A DNA stretch of 64,000 bases from Streptomyces sp. NBC_00691 (GTDB lineage: Bacteria; Actinomycetota; Actinomycetes; Streptomycetales; Streptomycetaceae), in contig NZ_CP109007.1 of the NCBI RefSeq assembly GCF_036226665.1, forward strand, positions 868,001 through 932,000. The letters are read 5' to 3'. Numbering within the stretch: the stretch's first letter is position 1; every line of letters begins with the position of its first letter. The translations under genes were made by a program, and so were the position numbers. Below, in pieces: positions 27,200-38,563 of this stretch. Below the pieces are notes generated by a model. It had not been told where the DNA came from and did not search any database. It was given only the letters and a program-made list of their open reading frames with translations.

Positions 27200-28435
27200 G
27201 TGAACCGCACGGTCGACGTGCTCGTGGTGGGCGCGGGACCCGCCGGGCTCGCCGCGGCCGCGCGGCTCGCGGCGTCGGGCGTCGGGCGCGTCGAGGTCCT
27301 GGAGCGGGAGCAGACCGCCGGTGGCGTCCCCCGGTACTGCGCCCGCCCGGGATTCGGTACGGACGCCCGGGGCCGCCCCCTGGACGGTCCTGGCCACGCG
27401 CGCCGCTCCGTGCGCGAGGCCCTGCGCGCCGGAGCCACCGTCCGTACGGGGGCGTCCGCGACCGGATGGGCGGGACCGCTCACGCTCGACGTGACCGCGC
27501 CGACCGGCCTCGAACGCGTCCGGGCCCGCGCGGTCGTCCTGGCCACCGGGGCCCGCGAACGCCCGCGCAGCGCACGGCTCGTTCCCGGGTCACGGCCCGC
27601 GGGGGTCCTGACCACGGGGGAACTCCAGCGGCTGGTCCTTAAATTCGGCGCCCGGCCGGAGCGCATCGGACGGCGCGCGGTGGTCGTCGGTGGCGGTCCT
27701 GTGGCCCGCGACGCCGTGCGGACGCTGCGTGCCGCCGGGGTCGAGGTGGCGGCCGTCGTCTGTGACCTCCCTTCGAGAGCAACGGCGTTCGGGCGGGTCC
27801 CCGTGCTCTCCGGCGCGGTCGTGTCGGAGCTGGTCGGCCGCGGTCGGCTGACCGGGGTCGCGGTCCGCGGCGGAGCGGACGGTGCGACGCGGCACACCCT
27901 GCGGTGCGACACCGTGGTCTTCACCGGGGACTGGATCCCGGACCACGAACTGGCCCGTGCCGGTGGGCTGCCGCTCGCGCCGGGCACCCGGGGGCCCGCG
28001 ACGGACGCCCGCTTCCGCACCACCGCGCCCGGGGTCTTCGCGGTCGGCAACCTGTTGCGCGGCGTGGAGCCGGCGGTGGTGGCCGCCGCCGAGGGGCGCG
28101 CGGTGGCACCGGCCGTGATCGGGCTCCTCGCCGGGGAGCCCTGGCCGGAGGGAGGGGTTCCGGTGGGGGTGCCCACGGGAGGGTCGGCGGGATCGGCGGG
28201 ACCGCTGCGGTGGGTGACACCCGGTCTGCTCGGACCGGTGGCCTCGCCTCTGCTCGTACGGCCGGAGCGCCGGCTCGACCGCCCGGTCCTGACCGTCTCC
28301 CAGGACGGCGCCGCTCTGCGACGGATACGGTTGAGCGGCTCGCTCACCCCGTGGCGCTCGGTGCGGTTGCCCGCGCACTGGGCGAACGGGGCGGACCTCG
28401 GGGGCGGTCCGGTGGTGGTCGGCGCGGAAGAGTGA
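27200..28435 (+). CDS. FAD/NAD(P)-dependent oxidoreductase, partner of the GlpA-like protein
   Basis: This 411-residue flavoprotein is of the pyridine-nucleotide-disulphide reductase type. It has an N-terminal FAD fold ([19 protein letters not shown]), the central ATG motif VVLATGARERPR, a second NAD-binding fold (RRAVVVGGGPVARDAVRTL) and the C-terminal APGVFAVGNLLRG motif. A further C-terminal part of about 80 residues has a beta-rich character. The GTG at 27200 is preceded by GAGGAGAGG. It completes the three-gene operon and probably passes electrons between the GlpA-like subunit and a nicotinamide or quinone carrier. Confidence 0.85.
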   Translation: MNRTVDVLVVGAGPAGLAAAARLAASGVGRVEVLEREQTAGGVPRYCARPGFGTDARGRPLDGPGHARRSVREALRAGATVRTGASATGWAGPLTLDVTAPTGLERVRARAVVLATGARERPRSARLVPGSRPAGVLTTGELQRLVLKFGARPERIGRRAVVVGGGPVARDAVRTLRAAGVEVAAVVCDLPSRATAFGRVPVLSGAVVSELVGRGRLTGVAVRGGADGATRHTLRCDTVVFTGDWIPDHELARAGGLPLAPGTRGPATDARFRTTAPGVFAVGNLLRGVEPAVVAAAEGRAVAPAVIGLLAGEPWPEGGVPVGVPTGGSAGSAGPLRWVTPGLLGPVASPLLVRPERRLDRPVLTVSQDGAALRRIRLSGSLTPWRSVRLPAHWANGADLGGGPVVVGAEE

Positions 28436-28558
28436 AGCGCGGGGCGGGGCGTGCGGGCCATGGCCGTACGCGCGGGGCGCGCGAGCCCGGCGGGCGCGAC
28501 CGCGGCGACCCGCGCGCGCGGCTGCGGCCACGGCAAGCCTTCGGCCAGACTGTCCGGC

Positions 28559-29035
28559 ATGTCTGACAAACGCAGTGCGGGCCTGCTCGTCTTCCGCCGT
28601 ACGACGGACGGTGGTGTCGAGGTACTCATCGGTCACATGGGCGGGCCCCTCTGGGCGTCCCGCGAGCAGTCGGCCTGGTCGATCCCCAAGGGGGAGTACG
28701 AGCCGGACGAGGCCCCGGAGGCGGCGGCGAGCCGTGAGTTCCTGGAGGAGCTGGGGCTTCCGGCACCCGAGGGCGAGTGGCTCGACCTCGGCGAGAACCG
28801 GCAGCGCAACGGAAAACTCGTCACCATCTGGGCGGTCGAAGGGACACTCGACGCGGCGGCGATCGTGCCGGGCACGTTCACCATGGAATGGCCGCCCCGG
28901 TCCGGCGTCCAGGGCGAGTTCCCGGAGATCGACCGGGTGGGCTGGTTCGCCCCCGCCGTTGCCTCGCCGCTGCTCGTGGAGGGTCAGCGGGTCTTCCTGG
29001 AACGGCTGGTGGAGCGGCTCGACGGGCGGGGCTGA
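28559..29035 (+). CDS. Nudix hydrolase
   Basis: This 158-residue protein has a complete Nudix box at residues 42-64. The box runs from GEYEPDE through the REFLEELGL segment, satisfying G-x5-E-x7-RE-U-x-EE-x-GU. The N-terminal RSAGLLVFRRTTDGGVEVLIGHMGGP resembles AP4A hydrolase/MutT-like enzymes that hydrolyse nucleoside diphosphates linked to another group. The ATG at 28559 is chosen because the domain starts immediately after it; there is no strong ribosome binding site. Stand-alone gene. Confidence 0.93.
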   Translation: MSDKRSAGLLVFRRTTDGGVEVLIGHMGGPLWASREQSAWSIPKGEYEPDEAPEAAASREFLEELGLPAPEGEWLDLGENRQRNGKLVTIWAVEGTLDAAAIVPGTFTMEWPPRSGVQGEFPEIDRVGWFAPAVASPLLVEGQRVFLERLVERLDGRG

Positions 29036-29097
29036 GGGCCGTTGTCAGACCCGTACGAGAGGGTGGTGAGCGCCGAACTGTCGAGAGGGAGCCCGAC

Positions 29098-29349
29098 ATG
29101 ACCACGACCACGATCACCGCCAGCGAGCGCGCGGCCGCCCAGGCGTACCTGCGGTTGCTCGAATCCACGCAGGCCGTGCTGACCGATCCACAGCTCGCCC
29201 CGTACGCGGGGGTGATGCTCACCCATCCGATGGCCGAGGCGGACGAGGCGCTCCGGGCCGCGGGACTCGTGGGGAACGAGGCACGGCTGCTGCGGCTCGT
29301 CTCGTCCCTGCGCGCCTCCCCCGCGACCGCCTGGGGGCGGGCGGGGTGA
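29098..29349 (+). CDS. Small helical protein, unknown function
   Basis: This is an 83-residue acidic helical protein (ITASERAAAQAYLRLLE, MAEADEALRAAGLVGNEARLL). GAGAGGGAG lies seven bases before the ATG. It sits 62 bases after the Nudix gene and converges on the P450 gene. It may be real but short; nothing indicates a role. Confidence 0.5.
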   Translation: MTTTTITASERAAAQAYLRLLESTQAVLTDPQLAPYAGVMLTHPMAEADEALRAAGLVGNEARLLRLVSSLRASPATAWGRAG

Positions 29350-29388
29350 GGACGGCCCACCGGTCCGGAGAGGTCGGGCCGCCGGTGC

Positions 29389-29410
29389 GGGGGCGGGACG
29401 TCCCGCCCCC
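29389..29410. terminator. 22-base GC-rich palindrome between convergent genes
   Basis: GGGGGCGGGAC and its exact complement lie back to back with no spacer, between the small helical protein gene and the P450 gene. Read as RNA it can form only a stem with a tiny loop, so it could also be a dyad binding site, but a terminator is most likely from position. Confidence 0.5.
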
Positions 29411-29427
29411 CCACGGCACGGGGAGCG

Positions 29428-30675
29428 TCAGCCGCCCGGCCGGATCAGGAGCGTCCTGACGCTGTTGCCGACGAACCCGGCGTGGCGGGGCAGCTCGGAC
29501 TCCGGGACCGCCAGGTCCAGCTCCGGGAAGCGGGTGAAGAGTGCCTCCAGGGCGATGGCCGCCTCCATCCGGGCGAGTGGGGCGCCCAGGCAGTAGTGGG
29601 GGCCGTGGCCGAGCGACAGGTGCTTCACCGTCGCCGTGCGGGTCACGTCGAAGCGGTCGGCGTCCGGGCCGTGGGCCTTGGTGTCCCGGCCCGCCGCCGA
29701 GTACCCCGCCAGCACGGGCGTGCCCTGGGGGATGAGGGTGCCGTCGACGGTGAGGTCACGGGTCGGGTAGCGGAACGGGAAGTAGCTGACCGGGCTGTCC
29801 CAGCGGAGGGTCTCCTCCACCACGTCCGCCCAGGTCGCGCGGCCCTCGACGACCAGGTCGAGCTGGTCGCGATGGGCGCAGAGCGCCCGGACCGCGTTGG
29901 TGAGCAGATTCAGGGTGGTCTCGTGGCCCGCGACGATCAGCAGGAGCAGGGTGCCGATCAGCTCGGCCTGGCCGAGCCGGTCGCCCTCCTCGTCCCGCGC
30001 GGCGATGAGCGCGCTCGTGAGGTCGTCGCCGGGGGCGGCGGCCTTGGCGACGGCGATGGCGGCGAGGAGTTCGAGGAGTTCACGGTTGGCGGCGACGGTC
30101 TGCTCGGGTGTGGTGTCGGTCGCGACCACCAGGCTGGAGAGGTGGTGCAGCCGCTCCTGGTGGGCGGCCTCGACACCGAGCAGTTCGCAGATGACACCGA
30201 GCGGCAGCGGAAGCGCGTAGTGACGGCGCAGGTCGGCCACACCGCCCCCGGCCCCGGCCGCCTCGGCGAGCCCGTCGAGGAGCCCTGCCGTGACCGCCTC
30301 GACGCGCGGGCGGAGTTCCTCCACCCGGCGGGCGGTGAAGGCGCTGCTCACCAGGGTGCGGAGGCGGCGGTGGTCGGCGCCGTCCGCGGTCATCATGCCG
30401 GGCAGGGTGGCGAAGGTCCGCAGGGGCCAGCCGTCGGGTATACGCCCCTCGGCGAGCGCGGTGAAGTGCTGGGGGCCCTTGGCGACGTCGGGGTGGGAGA
30501 GGAAGTCCCGGAGGGCGTCGTGGCCGAGGACGGCCATGCCGTCGATCTCGCCGGGGAGCACCACGGGGGCGACGGCGCCTTCGGCGAGGAGGCGGGCGTT
30601 CCGGGCGTGGGGGCAACCGCCGGAGGGGTCCATGCGGTGGGGTGGACGGGGAGTGGGTGCGGGCAGTGCGTTCAC
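29428..30675 (-). CDS. Cytochrome P450
   Basis: This 415-residue bacterial P450 has I-helix VAGHETTLNLLTNA (near residue 250), K-helix ETLRWDSP, and the heme loop LGHGPHYCLGAPLAR with the cysteine ligand near residue 362. Sequence character suggests the CYP107/105-like class of actinomycetes. The GTG at 30675 follows CAGGAG with eight-base spacing; the longer in-frame start upstream would give a low-complexity extension. There is no ferredoxin or cluster beside it, so substrate and redox partner are unknown. Confidence 0.92.
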   Translation of the reverse strand: MNALPAPTPRPPHRMDPSGGCPHARNARLLAEGAVAPVVLPGEIDGMAVLGHDALRDFLSHPDVAKGPQHFTALAEGRIPDGWPLRTFATLPGMMTADGADHRRLRTLVSSAFTARRVEELRPRVEAVTAGLLDGLAEAAGAGGGVADLRRHYALPLPLGVICELLGVEAAHQERLHHLSSLVVATDTTPEQTVAANRELLELLAAIAVAKAAAPGDDLTSALIAARDEEGDRLGQAELIGTLLLLIVAGHETTLNLLTNAVRALCAHRDQLDLVVEGRATWADVVEETLRWDSPVSYFPFRYPTRDLTVDGTLIPQGTPVLAGYSAAGRDTKAHGPDADRFDVTRTATVKHLSLGHGPHYCLGAPLARMEAAIALEALFTRFPELDLAVPESELPRHAGFVGNSVRTLLIRPGG

Positions 30676-30817
30676 TTCGACAGCTCCTGTCTGCGGGCCT
30701 TCGGGGTCGGGACCGGGGGCGGTGCGGGACTCCCCGGGGGCGCGGGCGGGCACACGACGGGGGCACGTGTCCACCCGGGAGAGCGCGGGCACGAGGGCGT
30801 GCGTGTGCGGGCCGAGC

Positions 30818-32938
30818 CTACGGTCGGTCCGGGTCCGTTCGCGGGGAGTCGGGCCGCGCATGGCCGCCTCGGCCCAGGAGTTCGGCCAGTCCCCGGCGGG
30901 TGGCCGCGACGACGACCCGGTCCTCCGGTTTCAGGACCCGGTCGGGCTCCAGGCGCCAGGCCCTGCCCGTGCCGGACTTCGTACCGTGGCCGTCGATGGC
31001 GATGACGCGCCACTTGCCCGGATGGAAGGCCTCGGCCACGGTCAGTCCGTCCAGGAGCGGGTGGGCCGCGACGTCCACCGCGGCGAAGAGGAGGACCCGG
31101 CGCTCGACCGGTACGGCGCCGAGCACCTGACGGCCCAGCATGGCGCCCGCGAAGGCGGGTGCGGCCAGGTGGGAGACGCTGCGGCTGCGGGTGAGGGCCC
31201 CGGGGTGGGCCGTTCGGAGCGTACGGAAGACGGCCGTGGCGAAGTCGTCGTCGTACAGCCGGAGGACGACGCGCAGTTCGGGGCTGACGGCGCGGGCGGA
31301 GAGCGCGGCTTCCAGGTTGGTGATGTCGACGCTGGTCAGCGCGAGCAGGGCGTGGGCGCGGTCGATGCGGGCGGCCTCCAGGACCCCCTCCTCCGTCACG
31401 TCGCCGATGACGGTGGGGACGCGCAGCCGTCGCGCCACGGCGATGCCGCGGGCCTCCGGGTCGGACTCGACGCAGACCACCGGGATGTTCAGCCGGCGGA
31501 GGCGGGCGAGGACGCGGGTGCCGACCTTGCCGAGGCCGAGGAGGACGACGTGCCCGGAGAGTCCGCGCGGCGGCCGGCGCAGGGTGGTCGCCGTACGGAA
31601 GGTGCCGAGGCCTTCGATGAGGGCGGCGACGATCACCGGCAGCAGGAGCAGGCCGACGAACCCGGCAAGGATCTGCAGGACCTGACGGCTGGTCGACTCC
31701 CCCACCGCCGGGTCGCCGATGGCGAAGATGTCGAGGAGCGTCAGATAGGCGGCGTGCAGCGGGTGGTCTCCGGTGGTGAAGGTGGAGGCCAGGGCGAGTG
31801 CGAGGACGGCGGCGGCCGCCCCGGCCAGCGACCAGCGCAGCCGGCGGGAGAAGAGCGAGGCGACGGGCAGCGCGGAGGCGGCGAGCCGGCCGGACGCCAG
31901 GGCGGGGCCGGCCGCGGTGACCGCCTCGAGGGTCACGGCCGCGCGGCCGGTGGCGGCGGCCACCGTGCGGTCGTCCGGCAGGAGTCGGGGGCCCTCGTCG
32001 CCGCTCCGCTCGGAACCCTCGCAGCCCGCCGGGTCGCCGGCCGTGGCCGAGAGCAGGGCCAGGGTGCACAGGCCCGGATCGGGGGCCTCTCCGGCGGCGG
32101 GCAGCCGCTCGACGGCGTGCAGGAGGAGTCCCCCGGCCTGGACGACCTTGCTGGTGCCCGCGACCGCGGCCGCGGCGAGGCCGGGGGCGGCGGTGTCGAC
32201 GTCCGAGAGGACGGTGGTGGCCGCGTCGAGCTTCGCGGGGTCGAGGCCCGGCTCGGCGACGGCCGCGGCCTGGTCCAGGAGGGTTTCCAGATACTGGCCG
32301 AGCTTGCGGTTGTAGAGCCGGATGACGAGGCGCAGCCGGGGATTGAGGCGGCGGGCGGTGAGTGCGGCCCGGATGTTGGTCTCGTCGTCCTCGTGGACGA
32401 GGGCGAGCGCGGCGGCACGCTCCACGCCGGCGTCCGTCAGTGCCCGGTCGTCGGCCTCGGCGGACTCGACGACGCGCAGGGTCCCGGTGGGTTCGGCGCC
32501 GTCCGCGCCGGAGGTTGTCGGGGTGGCCGGGGCGGAGGCGCCGGAGGCTCCGGCGGGCGCGGTGGTGCCGGTGGTGCGGATCACGGCGGCCGTGACGCGC
32601 CCGAAGAGGGCCAGCGCCCGGCCGGTGCGGGCGGCGGGGGTGCGCGGCGCGTCGGGGCGTATCGGCACGAGGAGGGTGACCTGCTCCCCGTACACCTCGT
32701 GCAGCTCGCCCGCGAGGCGGTGGGCGAGGGCGTCGTCCCCGCAGACGATCATGTGCCCGGAGTCGGCCTGACGGGGATGCCGCTCGGCTCGGAAGGCGGG
32801 CGCGCCGAACGGGCCGCCGGCGCCGGGAGTCCCCGAGGTCCGGGCGGGGCCGGGCACGGACCGGGAGGCCGGTTCGGCGGGAGGCGCTCCGGCGCTCCCG
32901 GCCGGAACGCCGTTGCTCTGATGCGGGTGTGAGGGCAC
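30818..32938 (-). CDS. Dual-RCK ion-channel-like protein (TrkA-N domains)
   Basis: This is a 706-residue protein. Residues about 60-230 form a first TrkA-N/RCK domain (MIVCGDDALAHRLA, AALALVHEDDETNIRAALTARRLNP). A variable part and two membrane helices follow, around residues 370-385 and 425-450, with a pore-like loop between. A second RCK domain (GHVVLLGLGKVGTRVLARL) completes it, with a TrkA-C-like end. The pore loop reads TLLDIFAIGDPAVGE rather than the TVGYGD potassium filter, so ion selectivity is uncertain. The GTG at 32938 lacks a clear ribosome binding site and the first 60 residues are low-complexity, so the true start may be later. Confidence 0.75.
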   Translation of the reverse strand: MPSHPHQSNGVPAGSAGAPPAEPASRSVPGPARTSGTPGAGGPFGAPAFRAERHPRQADSGHMIVCGDDALAHRLAGELHEVYGEQVTLLVPIRPDAPRTPAARTGRALALFGRVTAAVIRTTGTTAPAGASGASAPATPTTSGADGAEPTGTLRVVESAEADDRALTDAGVERAAALALVHEDDETNIRAALTARRLNPRLRLVIRLYNRKLGQYLETLLDQAAAVAEPGLDPAKLDAATTVLSDVDTAAPGLAAAAVAGTSKVVQAGGLLLHAVERLPAAGEAPDPGLCTLALLSATAGDPAGCEGSERSGDEGPRLLPDDRTVAAATGRAAVTLEAVTAAGPALASGRLAASALPVASLFSRRLRWSLAGAAAAVLALALASTFTTGDHPLHAAYLTLLDIFAIGDPAVGESTSRQVLQILAGFVGLLLLPVIVAALIEGLGTFRTATTLRRPPRGLSGHVVLLGLGKVGTRVLARLRRLNIPVVCVESDPEARGIAVARRLRVPTVIGDVTEEGVLEAARIDRAHALLALTSVDITNLEAALSARAVSPELRVVLRLYDDDFATAVFRTLRTAHPGALTRSRSVSHLAAPAFAGAMLGRQVLGAVPVERRVLLFAAVDVAAHPLLDGLTVAEAFHPGKWRVIAIDGHGTKSGTGRAWRLEPDRVLKPEDRVVVAATRRGLAELLGRGGHARPDSPRTDPDRP

Positions 32939-33088
32939 GTCACAAGGATGCCCTGCGCCACCGACAGCGGGCCTGGGAGGGCGTCACCACTCGTGCGGGC
33001 TCACGACGCGCCCCCGTTCGGCACGCCCGCTACGCCGGTCGGCGCACTCCGATCTGCGCGTTCCGCACCTCCTTCCTACGGTGACTGA

Positions 33089-34408
33089 ATGATCGTCACG
33101 TCAGCTGTCCGTCATGCTGCCGCCGGTACCGCGGCGGTGCTGCTCGCGCTGCCCACTCCGTCGGCCACGGCATCTCCTGTCACCTCGACCGCGACTGTCA
33201 CCTCGACCGCGACCGTCACTTCGACCGCGACCGTCCACTCCGCCCTCCGGGAGCCCACGCCGCCCGCGCGGAAGTACCTCGACCGGGCCCGGCTGGACCG
33301 GAAGGGCACCCAGGTGGAGCCGCTGTCGGGCGCGCCCGACGTGCCCTCCGTCTCCGCGCTGTCGTGGGTGGTCGCGGACGCCTCCTCGGGCGAGGTGCTC
33401 GCCGCCCGCAACGCGCACCGGAAGCTTCCGCCGGCCAGCACCCTCAAGGTGCTGTTCGCCCTCACGGCGCTCCCCCACCACGAACCCTCCGAGCAGCACA
33501 CCGTGGCCGATTCCGAGCTGACCGGGATCGGCGACGGCAGCAGCCTGGTCGGGGTGAAAGAGGGATACACGTACAAGGTCTCGGACCTGTGGAACGGCGT
33601 GTTCCTCAGCTCCGGGAACGACGCGGTGCACGTCCTGGCCTCGATGAACGGCGGCTGGGACGGGATGTCCGGGAAGATGCAGGAGAAGGCCAGGTCCCTG
33701 GGGGCCATGGACACCCATGTGGTGTCCCCCGACGGGTACGACGCCCCGGGGCAGGTCTCGTCCGCGTACGACCTGGCGGTGTTCGGCAGGGCCGGACTCC
33801 AGGACCCGGCGTTCACCCGGTACTGCTCGACGCCGTACGCCGACTTCCCGGCGGGCACCTGGTCGTACGGCATCGCCAACACCAACCGGCTCCTGACGGG
33901 GGCGGACGGCGTGGCCCGCTACCCGGGGCTGATCGGGATCAAGAACGGCTACACGAGCAACGCGGGCAACACCCTGATCTCGGCGGCCCGGCGCGGCGAC
34001 CGGACGCTGGTCGTCACGGTGATGAACCCGCAGGGCGGTGGCGGACTCGCCGTGTACGAAGAGGCGCGCGAACTCCTCGACTGGGGCTTCGACGCCGCGG
34101 ACCAGGTCCGGCCGGTGGGCTCGCTGCTCCCCGAACGGACGAAGGCGGCGGCCGACCCGGGGACGCGTGCCGTGTCGGTGACCCGTGAGGGCCACGACGC
34201 GAGGGCCGCCGCCCGGGCGCCCCGGGCCGGAGGCGAGGCCACGGCCGTGGCGGCCGCGGCTGCTGCCGCGCCCGCCAAGGACCACGCGGGCGGTGAGGAG
34301 CCCTCGGACGCGTCGGCCGGCCTTCCGCTGGCCCTCGTGGGCTCGGCCTGCGCGGCGGCGTTCGCGCTGTGGGGCTGGCGACGCAGGACGGCCCACCGGA
34401 CGGGCTGA
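33089..34408 (+). CDS. D-alanyl-D-alanine carboxypeptidase (penicillin-binding protein)
   Basis: This 439-residue secreted or anchored peptidase has a signal peptide at residues 1-28. Its S11-type catalytic motifs are in order: SxxK as PASTLK (near 115), SxN as SSGND (near 173) and KTG as KNG in GLIGIKNGYT (near 288). A C-terminal membrane helix (about 410-430) followed by RRRT would anchor it. After the signal peptide there is a run of VTSTAT repeats encoded by three 18-base tandem units. Role: trimming of D-Ala from peptidoglycan stem peptides outside the membrane. KNG instead of KTG is a minor variation. Confidence 0.9.
   Translation: MIVTSAVRHAAAGTAAVLLALPTPSATASPVTSTATVTSTATVTSTATVHSALREPTPPARKYLDRARLDRKGTQVEPLSGAPDVPSVSALSWVVADASSGEVLAARNAHRKLPPASTLKVLFALTALPHHEPSEQHTVADSELTGIGDGSSLVGVKEGYTYKVSDLWNGVFLSSGNDAVHVLASMNGGWDGMSGKMQEKARSLGAMDTHVVSPDGYDAPGQVSSAYDLAVFGRAGLQDPAFTRYCSTPYADFPAGTWSYGIANTNRLLTGADGVARYPGLIGIKNGYTSNAGNTLISAARRGDRTLVVTVMNPQGGGGLAVYEEARELLDWGFDAADQVRPVGSLLPERTKAAADPGTRAVSVTREGHDARAAARAPRAGGEATAVAAAAAAAPAKDHAGGEEPSDASAGLPLALVGSACAAAFALWGWRRRTAHRTG
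33180..33233 (+). repeat. Three 18-base tandem units encoding VTSTAT
   Basis: Units of the form GTCACCTCGACCGCGACT recur three times with two or three substitutions. They encode a Thr/Ser linker just after the signal peptide of the carboxypeptidase, a region likely to vary in copy number. Confidence 0.8.
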
Positions 34409-34430
34409 CGCACGGGCGCGCGGGCGCACC

Positions 34431-34493
34431 GGACGGGTCGGGGCCGCCGGTCCCGGTCGGCCGGCCGGTCGGGACGGGTCGGGGCCGCCGGTC
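34431..34493. repeat. Two 22-base direct repeats in the intergenic gap
   Basis: The same 22 bases, beginning GGACGGGTCGG, occur at 34431-34452 and 34472-34493, between the carboxypeptidase end and the UvrA2 end. Surrounding sequence contains more partial copies. There is no coding potential; this is probably a slippage-prone GC-rich spacer. Confidence 0.6.
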
Positions 34494-34531
34494 GGCCTCG
34501 TCGGGGCCGGACCGCCCGTCGGCGAGGGCCG

Positions 34532-36910
<2,379 letters not shown>

Positions 36911-37117
36911 CGTCTCTCCAGCTGTCGCGCGGGGCCGAAACACGGACCGGCGCGGTGCGTCGTGAGCGACGGCGACCATGGCGCGAGGTCCGTGGCAGCC
37001 ACGCTAGCGGCGGCGGAGTGCGGACGCTTCTCAAATCCTGATCGAACGGATCCGGATCGCACGGGGCGTGATCGGCCATGGGTCCGGCCGTCCTGACCGG
37101 GCCTGGTGTCCGGCCGT

Positions 37118-37147
37118 CCTGACCGGCGATCCGGGTCGCCGGTCAGG
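37118..37147 (-). terminator. Terminator of the DUF5133 gene
   Basis: CCTGACCGGCGA and its complement form a perfect 12-pair stem with a six-base loop, overlapping the DUF5133 stop codon. Two copies of a 19-base direct repeat (37082-37100 and 37108-37126) lie next to it and share part of the arm. Confidence 0.7.
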
Positions 37148-37385
37148 CTCCCGGGAGGCCCTCAAGGGTCTGCCGCGGCGCCGGGCGCGTTCCGGCCACG
37201 TAGTGCTCGGCCGCGAGGACGGCCTCGCGAGCGGTGCGCTCCCCCATCAGGACGCACAGCGTGTACGCCGTGTCCTCGAAGCGTCGGCGTGCCGACAGGT
37301 CGCACGGCCTGGCCAGCACGGTCCGCTCCTGGTCGCGGTAGTGCCGGAGCAGCCGGTCGACCGTGTTCCTGTCGGGCAGCAGCAT
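37143..37385 (-). CDS. DUF5133 domain protein
   Basis: This 80-residue soluble protein is of the DUF5133 family, common in Streptomyces and often near regulators or stress genes. Supporting features are the opening MLLPDRNTVDRLLRHYRDQE and the motif FEDTAYTLCVLMGERTAREA (residues about 36-55). The ribosome binding site GGAGAAGGAGG before the ATG at 37385 fixes the start. The family function is not established. Confidence 0.88.
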   Translation of the reverse strand: MLLPDRNTVDRLLRHYRDQERTVLARPCDLSARRRFEDTAYTLCVLMGERTAREAVLAAEHYVAGTRPAPRQTLEGLPGA

Positions 37386-37525
37386 GGTGTCCTCCTTCTC
37401 CTGAGTCGCTCCATAGTCCCGGTCGTCGGCCACACTCGCGACCGGCGCGGACACGCAGGGTGACGGCCGGCTGTCGGGGTCCCCCCGGAGTGCGGTTCGG
37501 GCGCCCATGGCGGAGGGTCGGAGAC

Positions 37526-38563
37526 ATGAACCCGATCGAGATCTCGCGGGTGGTCGTCACCGGCGCCACCGGCAACGTGGGCACCAGCCTGGTACGGCTC
37601 CTGGCGCGCGAGCCGCGCGTCGGCTCGGTCCTGGGTCTGGCCCGGCGCCGCCCGGGGCTCGAACTGCCCGGGGTGGAGTGGGCCGAGGTCGACCTGTCCC
37701 GGGAGGGCGACGAGCCGCTGCTGGCGCGGCACGTCGCGGACGCGGACGCCGTGGTCCATCTGGCCTGGCGGTTCGGGCCGACCCACGATCCGGTGGAGAC
37801 GTGGCGGACCAATGTCCTGGGCGCGGCGCGTGTCTTCGCGGCGGTCGCGGCCGCGCGGGTGCCCGTCCTGGTGCACGCGTCCTCGGTGGGGGCGTACTCT
37901 CCGGGCCCGCCCGGCGGTGCGCCGGTGTCCGAGGCGTGGCCGACGCACGGCTGGCCGGGGGCCGCGTACACGCGGGAGAAGGCCTATCTGGAGCGGGTCC
38001 TGGACACCTTCGAGCGGGATCATCCGCTGATCCGGGTGGTGCGGATGCGTCCGGCGTTCCTCTTCAAGGAGGAGTCGGCGAGCGGGCAGCGCAGGATCTT
38101 CGCGGGGCGGTTCTTCCCCGGGCAGCTGATGCGGCCCGATCTGCTGCCGTTGCTGCCGGAGTTCGACGGACTCCGCTTCCAGGCACTGCACACCGATGAC
38201 GCGGCCGAGGCCTACGGGCGGGCGCTGCTGCGGGACGTCCGCGGCGCGTTCAACCTGGCCGCCGAGCCGGTGATCGACGGCGCGGTCCTGGGCGAGCTCC
38301 TGGACGCCAAGCCCGTGCGGGTGCCGGCGGGCGCGGTGCGGGGAGCGCTGTCGGCGGCCTGGCGTCTGAGGCTGGCCTCGGCGTCGCCCGGTCTCTTCGA
38401 CGCGCTGCGGCACATGCCGCTGCTGGCGACGGAGCGGGCGCGCGAGGAACTGGGCTGGGAGCCGTCGAGGAGTTCCCTGGAGGCCCTGGAGGCGTTCCTG
38501 CGCGGCGTCCGCGCGGGCGCGGGCGACGACACGGGCCCGCTGGCGGGCCACCGCATCGGCTGA
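37526..38563 (+). CDS. NAD-dependent epimerase/dehydratase family protein
   Basis: This is a 345-residue extended short-chain dehydrogenase. Its Rossmann motif is VVVTGATGNVGTSLVRLL (GxxGxxG, residues 9-27), and HLAWRFGPTHDP and VHASSVGAYSP cover the substrate strand. The catalytic YxxxK is seen as YTREK near residue 149. The last repeated GHRIG codons and stop are duplicated in the spacer (38545-38633). The substrate is unknown; a sugar nucleotide or a related small molecule is possible. The ATG at 37526 has GGAGGG upstream. Confidence 0.88.
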   Translation: MNPIEISRVVVTGATGNVGTSLVRLLAREPRVGSVLGLARRRPGLELPGVEWAEVDLSREGDEPLLARHVADADAVVHLAWRFGPTHDPVETWRTNVLGAARVFAAVAAARVPVLVHASSVGAYSPGPPGGAPVSEAWPTHGWPGAAYTREKAYLERVLDTFERDHPLIRVVRMRPAFLFKEESASGQRRIFAGRFFPGQLMRPDLLPLLPEFDGLRFQALHTDDAAEAYGRALLRDVRGAFNLAAEPVIDGAVLGELLDAKPVRVPAGAVRGALSAAWRLRLASASPGLFDALRHMPLLATERAREELGWEPSRSSLEALEAFLRGVRAGAGDDTGPLAGHRIG

